NCBI RefSeq assembly: GCF_017875735.1
Contig: NZ_JAGGMZ010000001.1
Span: 3,782,001 to 3,846,000, forward strand
Reading direction: 5' to 3'
Length of the DNA: 64,000 bases
Source of the DNA: Arthrobacter sp. CAN_C5
GTDB taxonomy: Bacteria; Actinomycetota; Actinomycetes; Actinomycetales; Micrococcaceae
A program made the position numbers and the translations under genes. Position 1 is the stretch's first letter. Each line of letters starts with the position of its first letter. The notes below the pieces were generated by a model. The model did no database searches, was not told the origin of the DNA, and worked only from the letters and a program-made list of their open reading frames with translations. Shown piece by piece: positions 42,134 through 50,526 of this stretch.

Positions 42134-44266
42134 ATGGAGCCCACGACACTGGGGCCCACAACATTGGAGCCCGCCACTGCGGAATCCCCCGCCGCTGCGT
42201 CTGACGCCGCCGCGCGCGGGTCTGGGCTGAGCGCGGAGCAGCTAGCCCTGCTGAAGCCGCACGTCGTGAACCTGAGCCGTGGAAAGTTCTCCTCCGGTGG
42301 CGAGATCAGCTCCACTGCCGCGGATGTCGATGCCATCTTCGAGGAGCATCTCCCGGCGTTCGCCGCAGCTCGGACCGGGGTGCCGATCATGATCTACGCC
42401 CACGGCGGGTTGGTCAGCGAGTCTTCGGGGCTGCGGTCCGCACACCGGCAACGCGAGTGGTGGACCTCGAACGGTGTGTACCCCATTTTCTTCATCTGGG
42501 AGACCGGGTTCCTCGACGCACTCTTCGGATCCCTGCCCGGTGGCCGCGGTGTGGTGGGGGACCTGAAGGACCGGGCTGTTGAGCTGACTGCACGAGCTGC
42601 CGGAGGCGAACGAATCTGGGGTGAAATGAAGCGCTTCGCCGAGGTAGCCTCGGCGTCAGGTGGCGGGGCACTGTACGTAGCGCAGGCGCTCGGGAAGTAC
42701 GTGGCCGCGAATCCCAAAACCACCGTGCACGCCGTAGGACACAGCGCCGGATCAATCTTCCACTCCTCTTTCGTGCCGGCCGCGTTGAAGGCTGGCCTGC
42801 CGGAATTCGCGTCACTGAATCTGTTGGCTCCGGCGGTTCGGACGGACACCTTCAAGACGCAGCTGGCACCCGAGGCGGGCAAAGGCATCAAATCCCTGGC
42901 CATGTTCACCATGAAGCAGCAGGCGGAACGTGACGATAGCGTCGCAAGGCCCTTTTACGGCAAGTCGCTGCTGTATCTGGTGCGCGCGTCCTTCGAGAAA
43001 GAGGAATTTACTCCCCTCCTCGGTCTTCAGGAGTGCGTCAACACCGACCCGGAGCTGCGGAAATTCTTCGGCGTCGATGGGGGCAAGGGCAAGGCGGAGG
43101 TGATCTGGTCGGTCACTGACAGCGGTCCGGAAACGCATCGCAGCACCGCCACGTCGCACGGAGGGTTCGACGATGATGCCGCCACCATGGAGAGCGTCGC
43201 CCGCCGGGTGACCGGCAAGAAACCGAAACCGTTTGGCGCCGCCAGGACCCTTGAAGAACCATTGGCCAGTGCTGCCCCCGCCAGCGGATCGACCCGAAGA
43301 AGTGCCCGCCGGGCGCTGTGTATCGGGATCAACGCCTACCCGCCGGGAAGCGAACTCTACGGCTGCGTGGCCGACGCGCAGGCCTGGGGTAGCCAGCTGG
43401 AATCGGTTGGGTTTGAGGTGACCACCCTCCTCGACGCGCAGGCAACCCGGGTCAACATTATTCAGGGGATTTTCGACCTGGTCAGTCACAGCACCGCAGG
43501 GGACGTCCTGGTGGTGCAGTATGCCGGTCATGGAACGTATGTCGACGATCTGGACGGCGACGAAAAGGAGGAGGGAAACGCCGAGAAGCTCCACGACGAG
43601 GCCCTGTGTCCAGTCGACTTCCAGGCCGGGAACCTGGTCATCGACGATGACCTCGGGGAAATTTTCGACCTGCTCCCCGAGGAGGTGAACCTGACCGCCT
43701 TCTTCGACTCCTGTCACTCCGGCGACGGCACCCGGCTGCTGCCTTCCTTCGGTGCCACCGTTGTCGACGGCGCACAGCGAGCCGCCGACCATGGTCGGCG
43801 TGCCCGGTTCCTGGTACCCGATGAGGCAACCACGGCGAACTTCAGGTTACGGCGCGGCACCCCCGTCAACGATGGTCCCCGCGCCAATGCGCGCGAGCTC
43901 CTCTTCAGCGCATGTCAGCCCGATGAGGTGGCGTATGAGACCGGCGGGCACGGGGACTTCACCGTTGCGGCAAGCCTGCTGGTGGCTACCAGCGCCCTGA
44001 AGGCCACCAACGGGGATTTCCTGTCGAAGGTGCTGGAGTCGTTCTCGCACCAGCCACGGCAGAACCCTTACTCCTACGGTCCAGCTGCGGCCTCAGCCAG
44101 GATGTTCCTGGCACCCTTGACCACGCCGGCCCCCACCCCGGGCAGCCAGCGCCCGGTGGAGGGTACTGCCGTCGGTACGGTGGCTGCCACCACCGACGAC
44201 GCCGCTGCACGGGCCCGTGCAGCGGCGTCGTTCCTCAGGGCGACGGCCGACTTTATCGATCGGTGA
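42134..44266 (+). CDS. Alpha/beta-hydrolase-caspase fusion protein
   Basis: This 710-residue protein joins two enzyme domains. Residues about 40-360 form an alpha/beta-hydrolase with the strand Met-Ile-Tyr-Ala-His-Gly-Gly, a nucleophile elbow Gly-His-Ser204-Ala-Gly and a candidate His342. Residues 390-680 form a caspase domain beginning Ala-Leu-Cys-Ile-Gly-Ile-Asn, with His466 in Ala-Gly-His-Gly-Thr and Cys527 in Asp-Ser-Cys-His-Ser-Gly. The linker (360-390) and the tail are Ala/Pro-rich and likely flexible. No export signal. ATG 42134 has GAGGAG 5 bases upstream. A caspase could cleave and release the hydrolase, which would then act on lipid or ester; this is inference. Confidence 0.88.
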   Translation: MEPTTLGPTTLEPATAESPAAASDAAARGSGLSAEQLALLKPHVVNLSRGKFSSGGEISSTAADVDAIFEEHLPAFAAARTGVPIMIYAHGGLVSESSGLRSAHRQREWWTSNGVYPIFFIWETGFLDALFGSLPGGRGVVGDLKDRAVELTARAAGGERIWGEMKRFAEVASASGGGALYVAQALGKYVAANPKTTVHAVGHSAGSIFHSSFVPAALKAGLPEFASLNLLAPAVRTDTFKTQLAPEAGKGIKSLAMFTMKQQAERDDSVARPFYGKSLLYLVRASFEKEEFTPLLGLQECVNTDPELRKFFGVDGGKGKAEVIWSVTDSGPETHRSTATSHGGFDDDAATMESVARRVTGKKPKPFGAARTLEEPLASAAPASGSTRRSARRALCIGINAYPPGSELYGCVADAQAWGSQLESVGFEVTTLLDAQATRVNIIQGIFDLVSHSTAGDVLVVQYAGHGTYVDDLDGDEKEEGNAEKLHDEALCPVDFQAGNLVIDDDLGEIFDLLPEEVNLTAFFDSCHSGDGTRLLPSFGATVVDGAQRAADHGRRARFLVPDEATTANFRLRRGTPVNDGPRANARELLFSACQPDEVAYETGGHGDFTVAASLLVATSALKATNGDFLSKVLESFSHQPRQNPYSYGPAAASARMFLAPLTTPAPTPGSQRPVEGTAVGTVAATTDDAAARARAAASFLRATADFIDR
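44196..44231. repeat. Perfect 36-bp palindrome
   Basis: The half ACGACGCCGCTGCACGGG (44196-44213) is followed without a loop by its exact reverse complement (44214-44231). It lies inside the last 24 codons of the hydrolase-caspase gene and 42 bases beyond the flotillin stop on the other strand. It encodes Asp-Asp-Ala-Ala-Ala-Arg-Ala-Arg-Ala-Ala-Ala. It could fold as a strong RNA hairpin in either transcript, so it may end flotillin transcription or pause the caspase transcript. Confidence 0.85.
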
Positions 44267-44272
44267 TCCTAC

Positions 44273-45751
44273 CTACCCGACAGTGGGGTGGGTATTCTCG
44301 GATGGCGTGGCCGTGGGTGTGGTCCCATCGTCCTTGGCTCCCCAGTTCTTGAGCATTTCCACGGCGTCCAGTCCGGTGGTGTCCTTGAGCACCTGGAAGG
44401 TCTGCTGCAACCCGCCAGTGACGTTCTTGCTCAGCTGGGTGGCGCCGTCGTTGGAGATGACCGTCATGTTGTCGATCCCGGCCATCGGCGCGGCGATTTC
44501 CCGCGCGATTTGCGGCAGGATCTCCATCACCTTGTTGAGGATGGCCGCCTCGTTGAACTGCTCGTAAGCCTTGGCCTGGGCTTCGATTCCCTCGGCCTCG
44601 GCAATGCCCTTCTGCCGGACGACGTCGGCTTCTGCCTGACCGCGAAGCGCAATGATCTCAGCCTCTGCCGCACCGTTGGCACGGGTCACTGAGGCTGCCG
44701 CGTTACCGCGGGCCGTATTAGCTGCAGCCTCCGCCTCAGCGGTGACCTTGTCGCCTTCCGCACTCAGACGCCGCTTAGTCAGTGCGACTTCGGCCTCCAC
44801 CTGGTCGGCTTCCGACTGGCGCTTGCGCTGCTCGAGCTTACCCGCGGCTTCCTGCTCCACGCGGTACTTCTCAGCGTCGGCGGGCTTGCGGATTTCGATG
44901 TCCAGTTCGCGTTCGCGCAGTTCGGACTGCCGGGAGGCAACCTGCTGCTCCTTGAGCAGGATGGACTGGCGCTGCTCTGCGGCTGCCAGTGGGCCGGCGG
45001 CGTCGGCCTGGGCCTGGCGTGCGTCGGCGGCCTCTTTAAGCTCGGCTCGGCGGAGGGCGAGGCGCTGTTCGGCGAGGGCCACCTGCTCGTCGGCGATCGC
45101 TGCGGCCTCGGCGGCTTCCTGCGCAGCGTTGGCTTCGGCGATCTTCGCCTGCTTCTCGGCGAGCGCGGCCTCCGGACGGCCAAGGTTCTTCAGGTAGCTG
45201 GAATCGTCGTCAACCGACTGGATCTGGAAAGTGTCGATCTCCAGACCCTGGTTGTGCATCGAATGCTCGGCTTCTTCCTTCACACTCTTAGCGAAGGACG
45301 CGCGGTCCTTGATGATGGAATCCACCGACAGCGTGCCCACGATGGAGCGCAGCGAACCGGAGAGGGTTTCCTGGGTGTAGTGGTCGATCTGTTCCTGCTG
45401 GTTCAGGAACCGCTGGGCAGCCCGGCGGACCGCTTCTTCGTCGCCGCCAACCTTGATCTGGGCGACGCCGGTCAACCGCAGCTTGATGCCGTTCTTGGAG
45501 ATGCCCTCAATCTGGAGGGTCACCTGCCGGGAGGCCAGGGAGATCGAGAACGCCCTCTGGCTGAAGGGGTTGATGAAGGTGCGGCCGAACACCACGCGCT
45601 GGCTTTCCTGGCTGCCTTTGCCGGTGATGATCAGAGCTTCGGACGGGCTGGCGATTCTTAGGGCGAGACGAGCGATGACGGCGGCGATGACCGCCATCAC
45701 CACCAGGACGGCAAGTACGATGCCGATACCGATAAATTGACTGAGGTCCAC
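44273..45751 (-). CDS. Flotillin family protein (SPFH)
   Basis: This 492-residue membrane scaffold has one N-terminal helix (residues 8-30), an SPFH/Band 7 domain to about 210, and a long Ala/Glu/Gln-rich coiled coil (210-400) with repeated Glu-Ala and Ala-Glu-Ala, then a Pro/Thr-rich tail. Flotillins organise membrane microdomains and assist stress repair and protease function. ATG 45751 has AGAAGGGGC upstream. Its stop lies 6 bases from the end of the hydrolase-caspase gene, convergent. The gap after it, 45752-46019, contains terminators but no gene. Confidence 0.94.
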   Translation of the reverse strand: MDLSQFIGIGIVLAVLVVMAVIAAVIARLALRIASPSEALIITGKGSQESQRVVFGRTFINPFSQRAFSISLASRQVTLQIEGISKNGIKLRLTGVAQIKVGGDEEAVRRAAQRFLNQQEQIDHYTQETLSGSLRSIVGTLSVDSIIKDRASFAKSVKEEAEHSMHNQGLEIDTFQIQSVDDDSSYLKNLGRPEAALAEKQAKIAEANAAQEAAEAAAIADEQVALAEQRLALRRAELKEAADARQAQADAAGPLAAAEQRQSILLKEQQVASRQSELRERELDIEIRKPADAEKYRVEQEAAGKLEQRKRQSEADQVEAEVALTKRRLSAEGDKVTAEAEAAANTARGNAAASVTRANGAAEAEIIALRGQAEADVVRQKGIAEAEGIEAQAKAYEQFNEAAILNKVMEILPQIAREIAAPMAGIDNMTVISNDGATQLSKNVTGGLQQTFQVLKDTTGLDAVEMLKNWGAKDDGTTPTATPSENTHPTVG

Positions 45752-45919
45752 TACAGCCCCTTCTGTGGGATTCGATAAGGATGAGTGGCCGGTATCCTCC
45801 AGGAAAACGAACCCCTCCCGCCGAAGCAGAACTGGTTGGTCACTGAAATGCCCGTGCGGTCCCCCACCGCCCGCGATGTGTCGGGCGCCACCCTATGGAC
45901 GGTACACGACCCACTCACC

Positions 45920-45944
45920 GTCAGGAGCGCGTTGCGCTCCTGAC
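45920..45944. terminator. Hairpin, 11-bp perfect stem
   Basis: GTCAGGAGCGC (45920-45930) pairs with GCGCTCCTGAC (45934-45944), loop GTT. It lies between the flotillin gene start and the SRPBCC gene end, 75 bp beyond the SRPBCC stop on the minus strand, next to a second, larger hairpin. Confidence 0.7.
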
Positions 45945-45995
45945 GACAACGCCGGACGGCCCCCAGAGCTGGGCTGGCGGCCGTCCGGCGTTGTC
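45945..45995 (-). terminator. Hairpin, 17-bp perfect stem
   Basis: GACAACGCCGGACGGCC (45945-45961) pairs perfectly with 45979-45995 around a 17-base loop. It begins about 24 bases after the SRPBCC stop (minus strand) and is the likely terminator of that gene, insulating it from flotillin. No U-run is evident. Confidence 0.75.
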
Positions 45996-46019
45996 ATCAA
46001 CCGAAGAGTGGTGGGGACG

Positions 46020-46484
46020 TTACGCCTCCGACACTGCGGCGGCCAGGTTGTTCAGCGAGGACTCCAGATCGTGGGCGGAGACCGCCGGGAAGGACACCAT
46101 CTTGAGCACCTTCGTATCGGTGACGGCCGCCCAGTCGTAGGTCAATGCCACCTCGGTGGAGTCCGGACCCTGCGGGGTCAGCTCCCACACCCACTGCCAT
46201 CCCGCCGGCTCGGTGCCGGCCTCGGCCGTCTTCCAGGCGAGTAACTTGTTGTGGCCATAGCCCACCACATGGTTGTCGGTTTTGTAGTCGCCGCCCATCT
46301 TTTCCCAGTGCTGGTTCATGGTGAACACCTGCCCGACAGCGGTGATCCGATCCGACTTGTCGTCGGACTGCACCATGCCCGAGCCGTCAATCTGCGCATG
46401 CCGCTCAGGGTTGGACAGGACGTTGAAGATCGCGGCCGCTGACGCATCGATAACTCGGGTTGCGGCGATGGATTTCTCACTCAT
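46020..46484 (-). CDS. SRPBCC family protein
   Basis: This 154-residue protein has the START/Bet v1-like fold pattern: an initial Val-Ile-Asp-Ala-Ser-Ala-Ala-Ala-Ile-Phe-Asn-Val-Leu-Ser-Asn-Pro-Glu-Arg-His strand-helix, a central Trp-Glu-Lys-Met and the final amphipathic helix Ser-Leu-Asn-Asn-Leu-Ala-Ala-Ala-Val. These proteins form hydrophobic pockets for lipids or polyketides. Ligand unknown. ATG 46484 has AAAGGAGAACC upstream. Two large hairpins lie after its stop. Confidence 0.9.
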   Translation of the reverse strand: MSEKSIAATRVIDASAAAIFNVLSNPERHAQIDGSGMVQSDDKSDRITAVGQVFTMNQHWEKMGGDYKTDNHVVGYGHNKLLAWKTAEAGTEPAGWQWVWELTPQGPDSTEVALTYDWAAVTDTKVLKMVSFPAVSAHDLESSLNNLAAAVSEA

Positions 46485-46550
46485 TGTGGTTCTCCTTTGA
46501 TGTTGTCGGTCTTGAGCACCCTCTATTACAGTCTATGAGGTTCTGTCCGG

Positions 46551-49034
46551 CTACAGTTCGACGACGACGTCGGACGGCCGTTTATCGGGTCGCCAGCCAC
46601 GCCACACGGGGTGGCGGAGTTTCCCGCCGTCGGTGCGCTCACTGAACTGGACCTCCCCCACCAGCGCAGGGCGCACCCAGTGCGCATCCGAGGCGTCGGC
46701 CGCCGGCACATCGGCGAGCGGCGCGGTTTTCCGGGACATCTTCCGGAGGCGGGAACCGAGTTCGGCGAGATCCCGTTCAGTCAGGCCGGACCCGACCCGC
46801 CCTACATACTTCAGGTCGACGCCGTCGGGCACGGCCATCAGCAGGGAACCCACCTTGTGCGCGCGGCTGCCTTTGCCCGGACGCCAGCCGACCACCACCA
46901 CCTCCTGGGTGAGTTGCTGCTTGATCTTGATCCAGCCCCGCGAGCGTCGTCCCGCGGCGTAGCTGCCGTGCGTGAGTTTCGCCATCACTCCCTCAAGGCC
47001 GAGCTCCCTGCTCGCTGCGACAGCTTCCTCAAGGGTGGCATCCAGGGCTGGTGGCACCTGGATGTGACCATCCGCGGGACTATCCACGGCCTGTTCGAGA
47101 ATCTCGCGTCTCTGGTCGTACCGGAGCTGCAGCAGGGAGTTGCCGTCAAGGTGGAGCAGGTCGAACAGCATGAAGTGCACCGGGGCTTTCCGGCGGGCAG
47201 CTTCAATTTCGGAGGCCTTGGTGAGGTTGAACCGGTTCTGCAGGAGCCCGAAATCGGGGCGGCCGGACCGGTTCAGAGCGACGATTTCACCGTCCAGCAC
47301 CGCGTTCTCGGCATTGACGTAGTCACCCAGGTCAGCGAGCTCGGGATACAGGGCTGTCATGTCATTGCCGTTCCGGCTGGTCAGCTGCACCCCGTCCGGT
47401 GTTACGGTGGCGATCGCCCGCACGCCGTCCCACTTCATTTCGAAAGCCCACTCCTGGTCGGAGGTGACGTCCGCCGCGGACCCGGGGGTGGCCAGCATCG
47501 GCGCCAGGTCGGGCGGGGTCGCCATGGGGTCATCCGGGTGGGTTTCGGCCGCACCGCCTCCAGCGCCCTGGTCCTTCATCAGGTGCATCAGCCAGTTCCT
47601 TTCTCCCGATCCTTCCCCTCCTCCGGTGTGGATCAGCGCGTACCGCCTGACTGGGCTGCCGCTCCGGGCCAGTCCGCCGTCGTCGCGCCCGTGAATGGTG
47701 CAGATGACTTCCTCGCCCTCACGCCACTTTTCGGCTTCGTACGTGCCGGAGTCCCAGATGTACATCTCCCCGGCGCCGTACTCCCCCTTGGGGATGGTGC
47801 CCTCAAAAGAGCCGTATTCCAGCGGGTGATCTTCGCTCTGAACGGCGAGGTGATTCCTGTTCGGGGTGTCCGGCGGCCCCTTGGGCACCGCCCAGGAAAC
47901 GAGGACGCCGTCGCGCTCCAGCCGGAAATCGTAGTGCAGCCGGCGGGCGTGGTGTTCCTGGATGACGAACCGGTTGCCCCCCGAGTCGCCGACCGCGGCG
48001 GGGATCGGTTCCGGGGTCTTCGCGCCATCGCGCATGGAGCGGTAGGCGCTCAGCCTGTCGGTCGGATTGGTAGGGGCCGCTCCCGGAGCGGTGCGATCCT
48101 CAGCTGCCGCCGGGCCACCGCCAGCACCGGACGGGGTTCCATCCAGTCCAGCCAGCAGGTCACCGCGTTCCTGCACCCGGACCATCATCTGGTGGTAGTC
48201 GATCTGCGCAAGCCCGGGATCCGCCATCTCGGCCCAGGTGCGGGGTGCGGCGACGGCCGGCAGAAGCTTGCCGCGGAGGGAATACGGCGCCACGGTGGTC
48301 TTGTTCCTGTTGTTCTGGCTCCAGTCGACCAGCACCTTGCCGCCGCGGAGTGACTTTTTCATGTCGCTGACCACGCTGTCTGGATGGTCTGCCTCAAGCG
48401 CCCGGGCCAGTTCGTGGGCGACCATCGACACCTCGTCGGAGGTCTGCGACCCATCCAGCGCCGCGTACAGGTGAATACCCTTTGACCCGCTGGTGACGGG
48501 GTACGGGTTCAGGCCCATGTCCTGCAGGATTGAGCGGGCATGGCGGGCAACTTCCGCGCACTCGGCAAGGCTGACCCCCTCGCCCGGATCGAGGTCGAGC
48601 ACCAGGCGGTCGGGGTTGCTGATTTCGCCGTCTGGGCCGAACCTCCACTGCGGCACATGGATCTCCAGGGCAGAAATCTGACCCAACCAGGTCAGAGTGG
48701 CCAGATCGTTGACCAGTGGATACACGTTGACATGGTCGGAGTGGGCGATTCGGTGGCGCTGCACCCACTCGGGGGCGGACTGGTCAAGGTTCTTCTGGAA
48801 AAACACCTGACCGGGACTCTCCCGTGTGCCCACACCGTTCACCCAGCGCTTGCGGGTGACGGCCCGGTCCCGGGCATGCGGCACCAGGTAGTCGGCGATG
48901 GCAGCGTAATAGGCCAGCACATCTGCCTTGGTAGTACCGGTGCCGGGGTAGATGACACGGTCCAGGCTGGTCAGCCGGAGGCGCCGACCGTCCACGGTGA
49001 CGCTCTGTTGCTGCTGGCCTTTGCTGGAACCCAT
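46551..49034 (-). CDS. ligD: Multifunctional NHEJ DNA ligase D (POL-PE-LIG)
   Basis: This 827-residue enzyme fills and seals double-strand breaks with Ku. Domain order is polymerase/primase (about 15-290; catalytic Asp147 and Asp149 in Leu-Asp-Leu-Asp-Pro, Asp237), 3'-phosphoesterase (about 345-490; His-His-Ala-Arg-Arg-Leu-His-Tyr-Asp-Phe-Arg-Leu), then ATP-dependent ligase (about 510-820; adenylated Lys534 in Phe-Glu-Met-Lys-Trp-Asp-Gly-Val-Arg). This POL-PE-LIG order is the mycobacterial type, not the LIG-PE-POL order of Pseudomonas. ATG 49034 is chosen; upstream frame lacks coding sense. Divergent to ku beyond a small SRPBCC gene. Confidence 0.96.
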   Translation of the reverse strand: MGSSKGQQQQSVTVDGRRLRLTSLDRVIYPGTGTTKADVLAYYAAIADYLVPHARDRAVTRKRWVNGVGTRESPGQVFFQKNLDQSAPEWVQRHRIAHSDHVNVYPLVNDLATLTWLGQISALEIHVPQWRFGPDGEISNPDRLVLDLDPGEGVSLAECAEVARHARSILQDMGLNPYPVTSGSKGIHLYAALDGSQTSDEVSMVAHELARALEADHPDSVVSDMKKSLRGGKVLVDWSQNNRNKTTVAPYSLRGKLLPAVAAPRTWAEMADPGLAQIDYHQMMVRVQERGDLLAGLDGTPSGAGGGPAAAEDRTAPGAAPTNPTDRLSAYRSMRDGAKTPEPIPAAVGDSGGNRFVIQEHHARRLHYDFRLERDGVLVSWAVPKGPPDTPNRNHLAVQSEDHPLEYGSFEGTIPKGEYGAGEMYIWDSGTYEAEKWREGEEVICTIHGRDDGGLARSGSPVRRYALIHTGGGEGSGERNWLMHLMKDQGAGGGAAETHPDDPMATPPDLAPMLATPGSAADVTSDQEWAFEMKWDGVRAIATVTPDGVQLTSRNGNDMTALYPELADLGDYVNAENAVLDGEIVALNRSGRPDFGLLQNRFNLTKASEIEAARRKAPVHFMLFDLLHLDGNSLLQLRYDQRREILEQAVDSPADGHIQVPPALDATLEEAVAASRELGLEGVMAKLTHGSYAAGRRSRGWIKIKQQLTQEVVVVGWRPGKGSRAHKVGSLLMAVPDGVDLKYVGRVGSGLTERDLAELGSRLRKMSRKTAPLADVPAADASDAHWVRPALVGEVQFSERTDGGKLRHPVWRGWRPDKRPSDVVVEL

Positions 49035-49125
49035 GGGACCAGTCTTGTCCGGAAGCGCCGCAAACTCCACAACCGTTCGTTCAGAGCCTGGGCGTCCAGC
49101 CGTCTCACCGCCCCGCGGCGGGCAG

Positions 49126-49617
49126 CTAGTCGGTGAACTGCTCGCGGTAGAGCCCCACGTACCGTTCCCACTCCGCCGGGTTCTGCCCCAGGGCACGCTC
49201 GTTCAACAGGTCGTCGAGGCCGATCAGCGTGAACCGCCAGCCCGCCGCAACGTTTGCCGCAGTGTCCGGGTCCTGGAGAGTGTTGGTGAGGGTCAGCCGG
49301 CTGCCATTGTCGCCGTCCTCCTCAAGCGTCCAGGTCAACACCTCGCGGTCCCAGGTGAAGGTGAGGAGCCGCGGCTTTTCCGCCTCCAGGACCTTGCCCT
49401 GGGTGGGCCGCTCCCCGGGGAAGGTGAACGTCACCTCGGCACCCTTCCGCGGCAGCAGGTCCATTTCGCAGGGGAACCAGTACTTCAGCTTCCGCGGGTC
49501 GGTCAGGTGCTTCCAGAGCACCGACGCGGGGAACCCGTACCGCATCTCAAACCAGAGGGCAGGCTTCCCGTCCACTGTCGTCTTGGCAACCAGGGGCTCA
49601 GCTTTTTCAGGATTCAC
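49126..49617 (-). CDS. SRPBCC/AHSA1 domain protein
   Basis: This 163-residue protein belongs to the AHSA1-like START fold group: Phe-Pro-Ala-Ser-Val-Leu-Trp-Lys-His-Leu-Thr-Asp-Pro-Arg-Lys-Leu-x-x-Trp-Phe-Pro, then Gly-Ala-Glu-Val-Thr-Phe-Thr-Phe-Pro-Gly-Glu and a closing helix. GTG 49617 (or TTG 49620) is the likely start because ku starts at 49663 divergently; a longer frame would run into ku. The shared 45-bp gap implies tight divergent control. Ligand unknown. Confidence 0.8.
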   Translation of the reverse strand: MNPEKAEPLVAKTTVDGKPALWFEMRYGFPASVLWKHLTDPRKLKYWFPCEMDLLPRKGAEVTFTFPGERPTQGKVLEAEKPRLLTFTWDREVLTWTLEEDGDNGSRLTLTNTLQDPDTAANVAAGWRFTLIGLDDLLNERALGQNPAEWERYVGLYREQFTD

Positions 49618-49662
49618 CAATTCATCGTATCCGCGGAACCCAAACACTGGTTCACTGGTTAC

Positions 49663-50526
49663 ATGAGAGCCATTTGGAAGGGCGCAGTTGCGTTTGGGCT
49701 GGTCAACGTGCCGGTCAAGGTCTACAGCGCCACCGAGGACCATGACATCAGCCTCCATCAGGTCCACGACAAGGACGGCGGCCGGATCCGCTACCAGCGC
49801 CGCTGCGAGATCTGCGGCGAGGTGGTCGAGTACAAGAACATCGACAAGGCGTACGACGACGGCGAGCGCACCGTGGTGCTCACTGAGGAGGACTTCGCAA
49901 CGCTCCCCGTCGAGAAGAGCCGGGAAATCGGCGTCGTCGAGTTTGTGCCGAGCGACCAGATCGACCCGATCATGCTGGACCGCTCCTACTTCCTGGAACC
50001 GGATTCGACGTCGACCAAGGCGTACGTCCTGCTCCGGAGGACCCTGGAGGAAACGGACCGGACAGCGATCGTGCAGTTCACGCTGCGGCAGAAGAGCCGG
50101 CTCGGCGCGCTGCGGGTCCGCGGCGATGTGCTGATGCTGCAGTCGCTGCTGTGGGACGACGAGGTGCGGGATGCCAAGTTCCCCTCCCTCGACGAGCGGG
50201 TCCGGATTTCGGCCAAGGAAAGGGAAATGTCGGCAGCGCTGGTGGAGTCCTTCTCGACCGACTTCGATCCCGAGAACTTCACTGATGAGTATCAGGTTCA
50301 GCTCCGCACCCTGATCGACGCGAAGCTGGAGAAGGGTGAGGCCCTCGATACTGAGGAAACCTTCGGAGAGTCCGGTGACGACGACGGCGGCGGGAAGGTC
50401 CTTGACCTGATGGAGGCGCTGCGGCGAAGCGTGGAGAAGAACCGCGAGAAAAAGGGCACGTCGGGCTCAAAGACGGCCCCGGAGCCGAAAAAGGCACCAT
50501 CCACATCCAAGGCAAAGGGCGCCTAA
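49663..50526 (+). CDS. ku: Ku protein, NHEJ
   Basis: This 287-residue homodimeric Ku binds double-strand ends and recruits LigD. It has the Ku core start Met-Arg-Ala-Ile-Trp-Lys-Gly-Ala-Val-Ala-Phe-Gly-Leu-Val-Asn-Val-Pro-Val-Lys-Val, the zinc-like loop Cys-Glu-Ile-Cys-Gly-Glu and the bridge-forming Leu-Asp-Arg-Ser-Tyr-Phe-Leu. The C-terminal tail (about 255-287) is Lys/Ala/Ser-rich, common in actinobacterial Ku and important for DNA binding. ATG 49663 has no visible Shine-Dalgarno, so it may be leaderless. The next small gene starts at its stop (TAATG). Confidence 0.96.
   Translation: MRAIWKGAVAFGLVNVPVKVYSATEDHDISLHQVHDKDGGRIRYQRRCEICGEVVEYKNIDKAYDDGERTVVLTEEDFATLPVEKSREIGVVEFVPSDQIDPIMLDRSYFLEPDSTSTKAYVLLRRTLEETDRTAIVQFTLRQKSRLGALRVRGDVLMLQSLLWDDEVRDAKFPSLDERVRISAKEREMSAALVESFSTDFDPENFTDEYQVQLRTLIDAKLEKGEALDTEETFGESGDDDGGGKVLDLMEALRRSVEKNREKKGTSGSKTAPEPKKAPSTSKAKGA

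Noticed and set aside
42812..43792. A 326-residue open frame antisense to the hydrolase-caspase gene
   Set aside because: It runs opposite to the well-supported fusion protein and shows no recognisable domain.
46611..48353. A 580-residue open frame antisense to ligD
   Set aside because: LigD motifs are intact on the minus strand; the plus-strand frame has only low-complexity composition.
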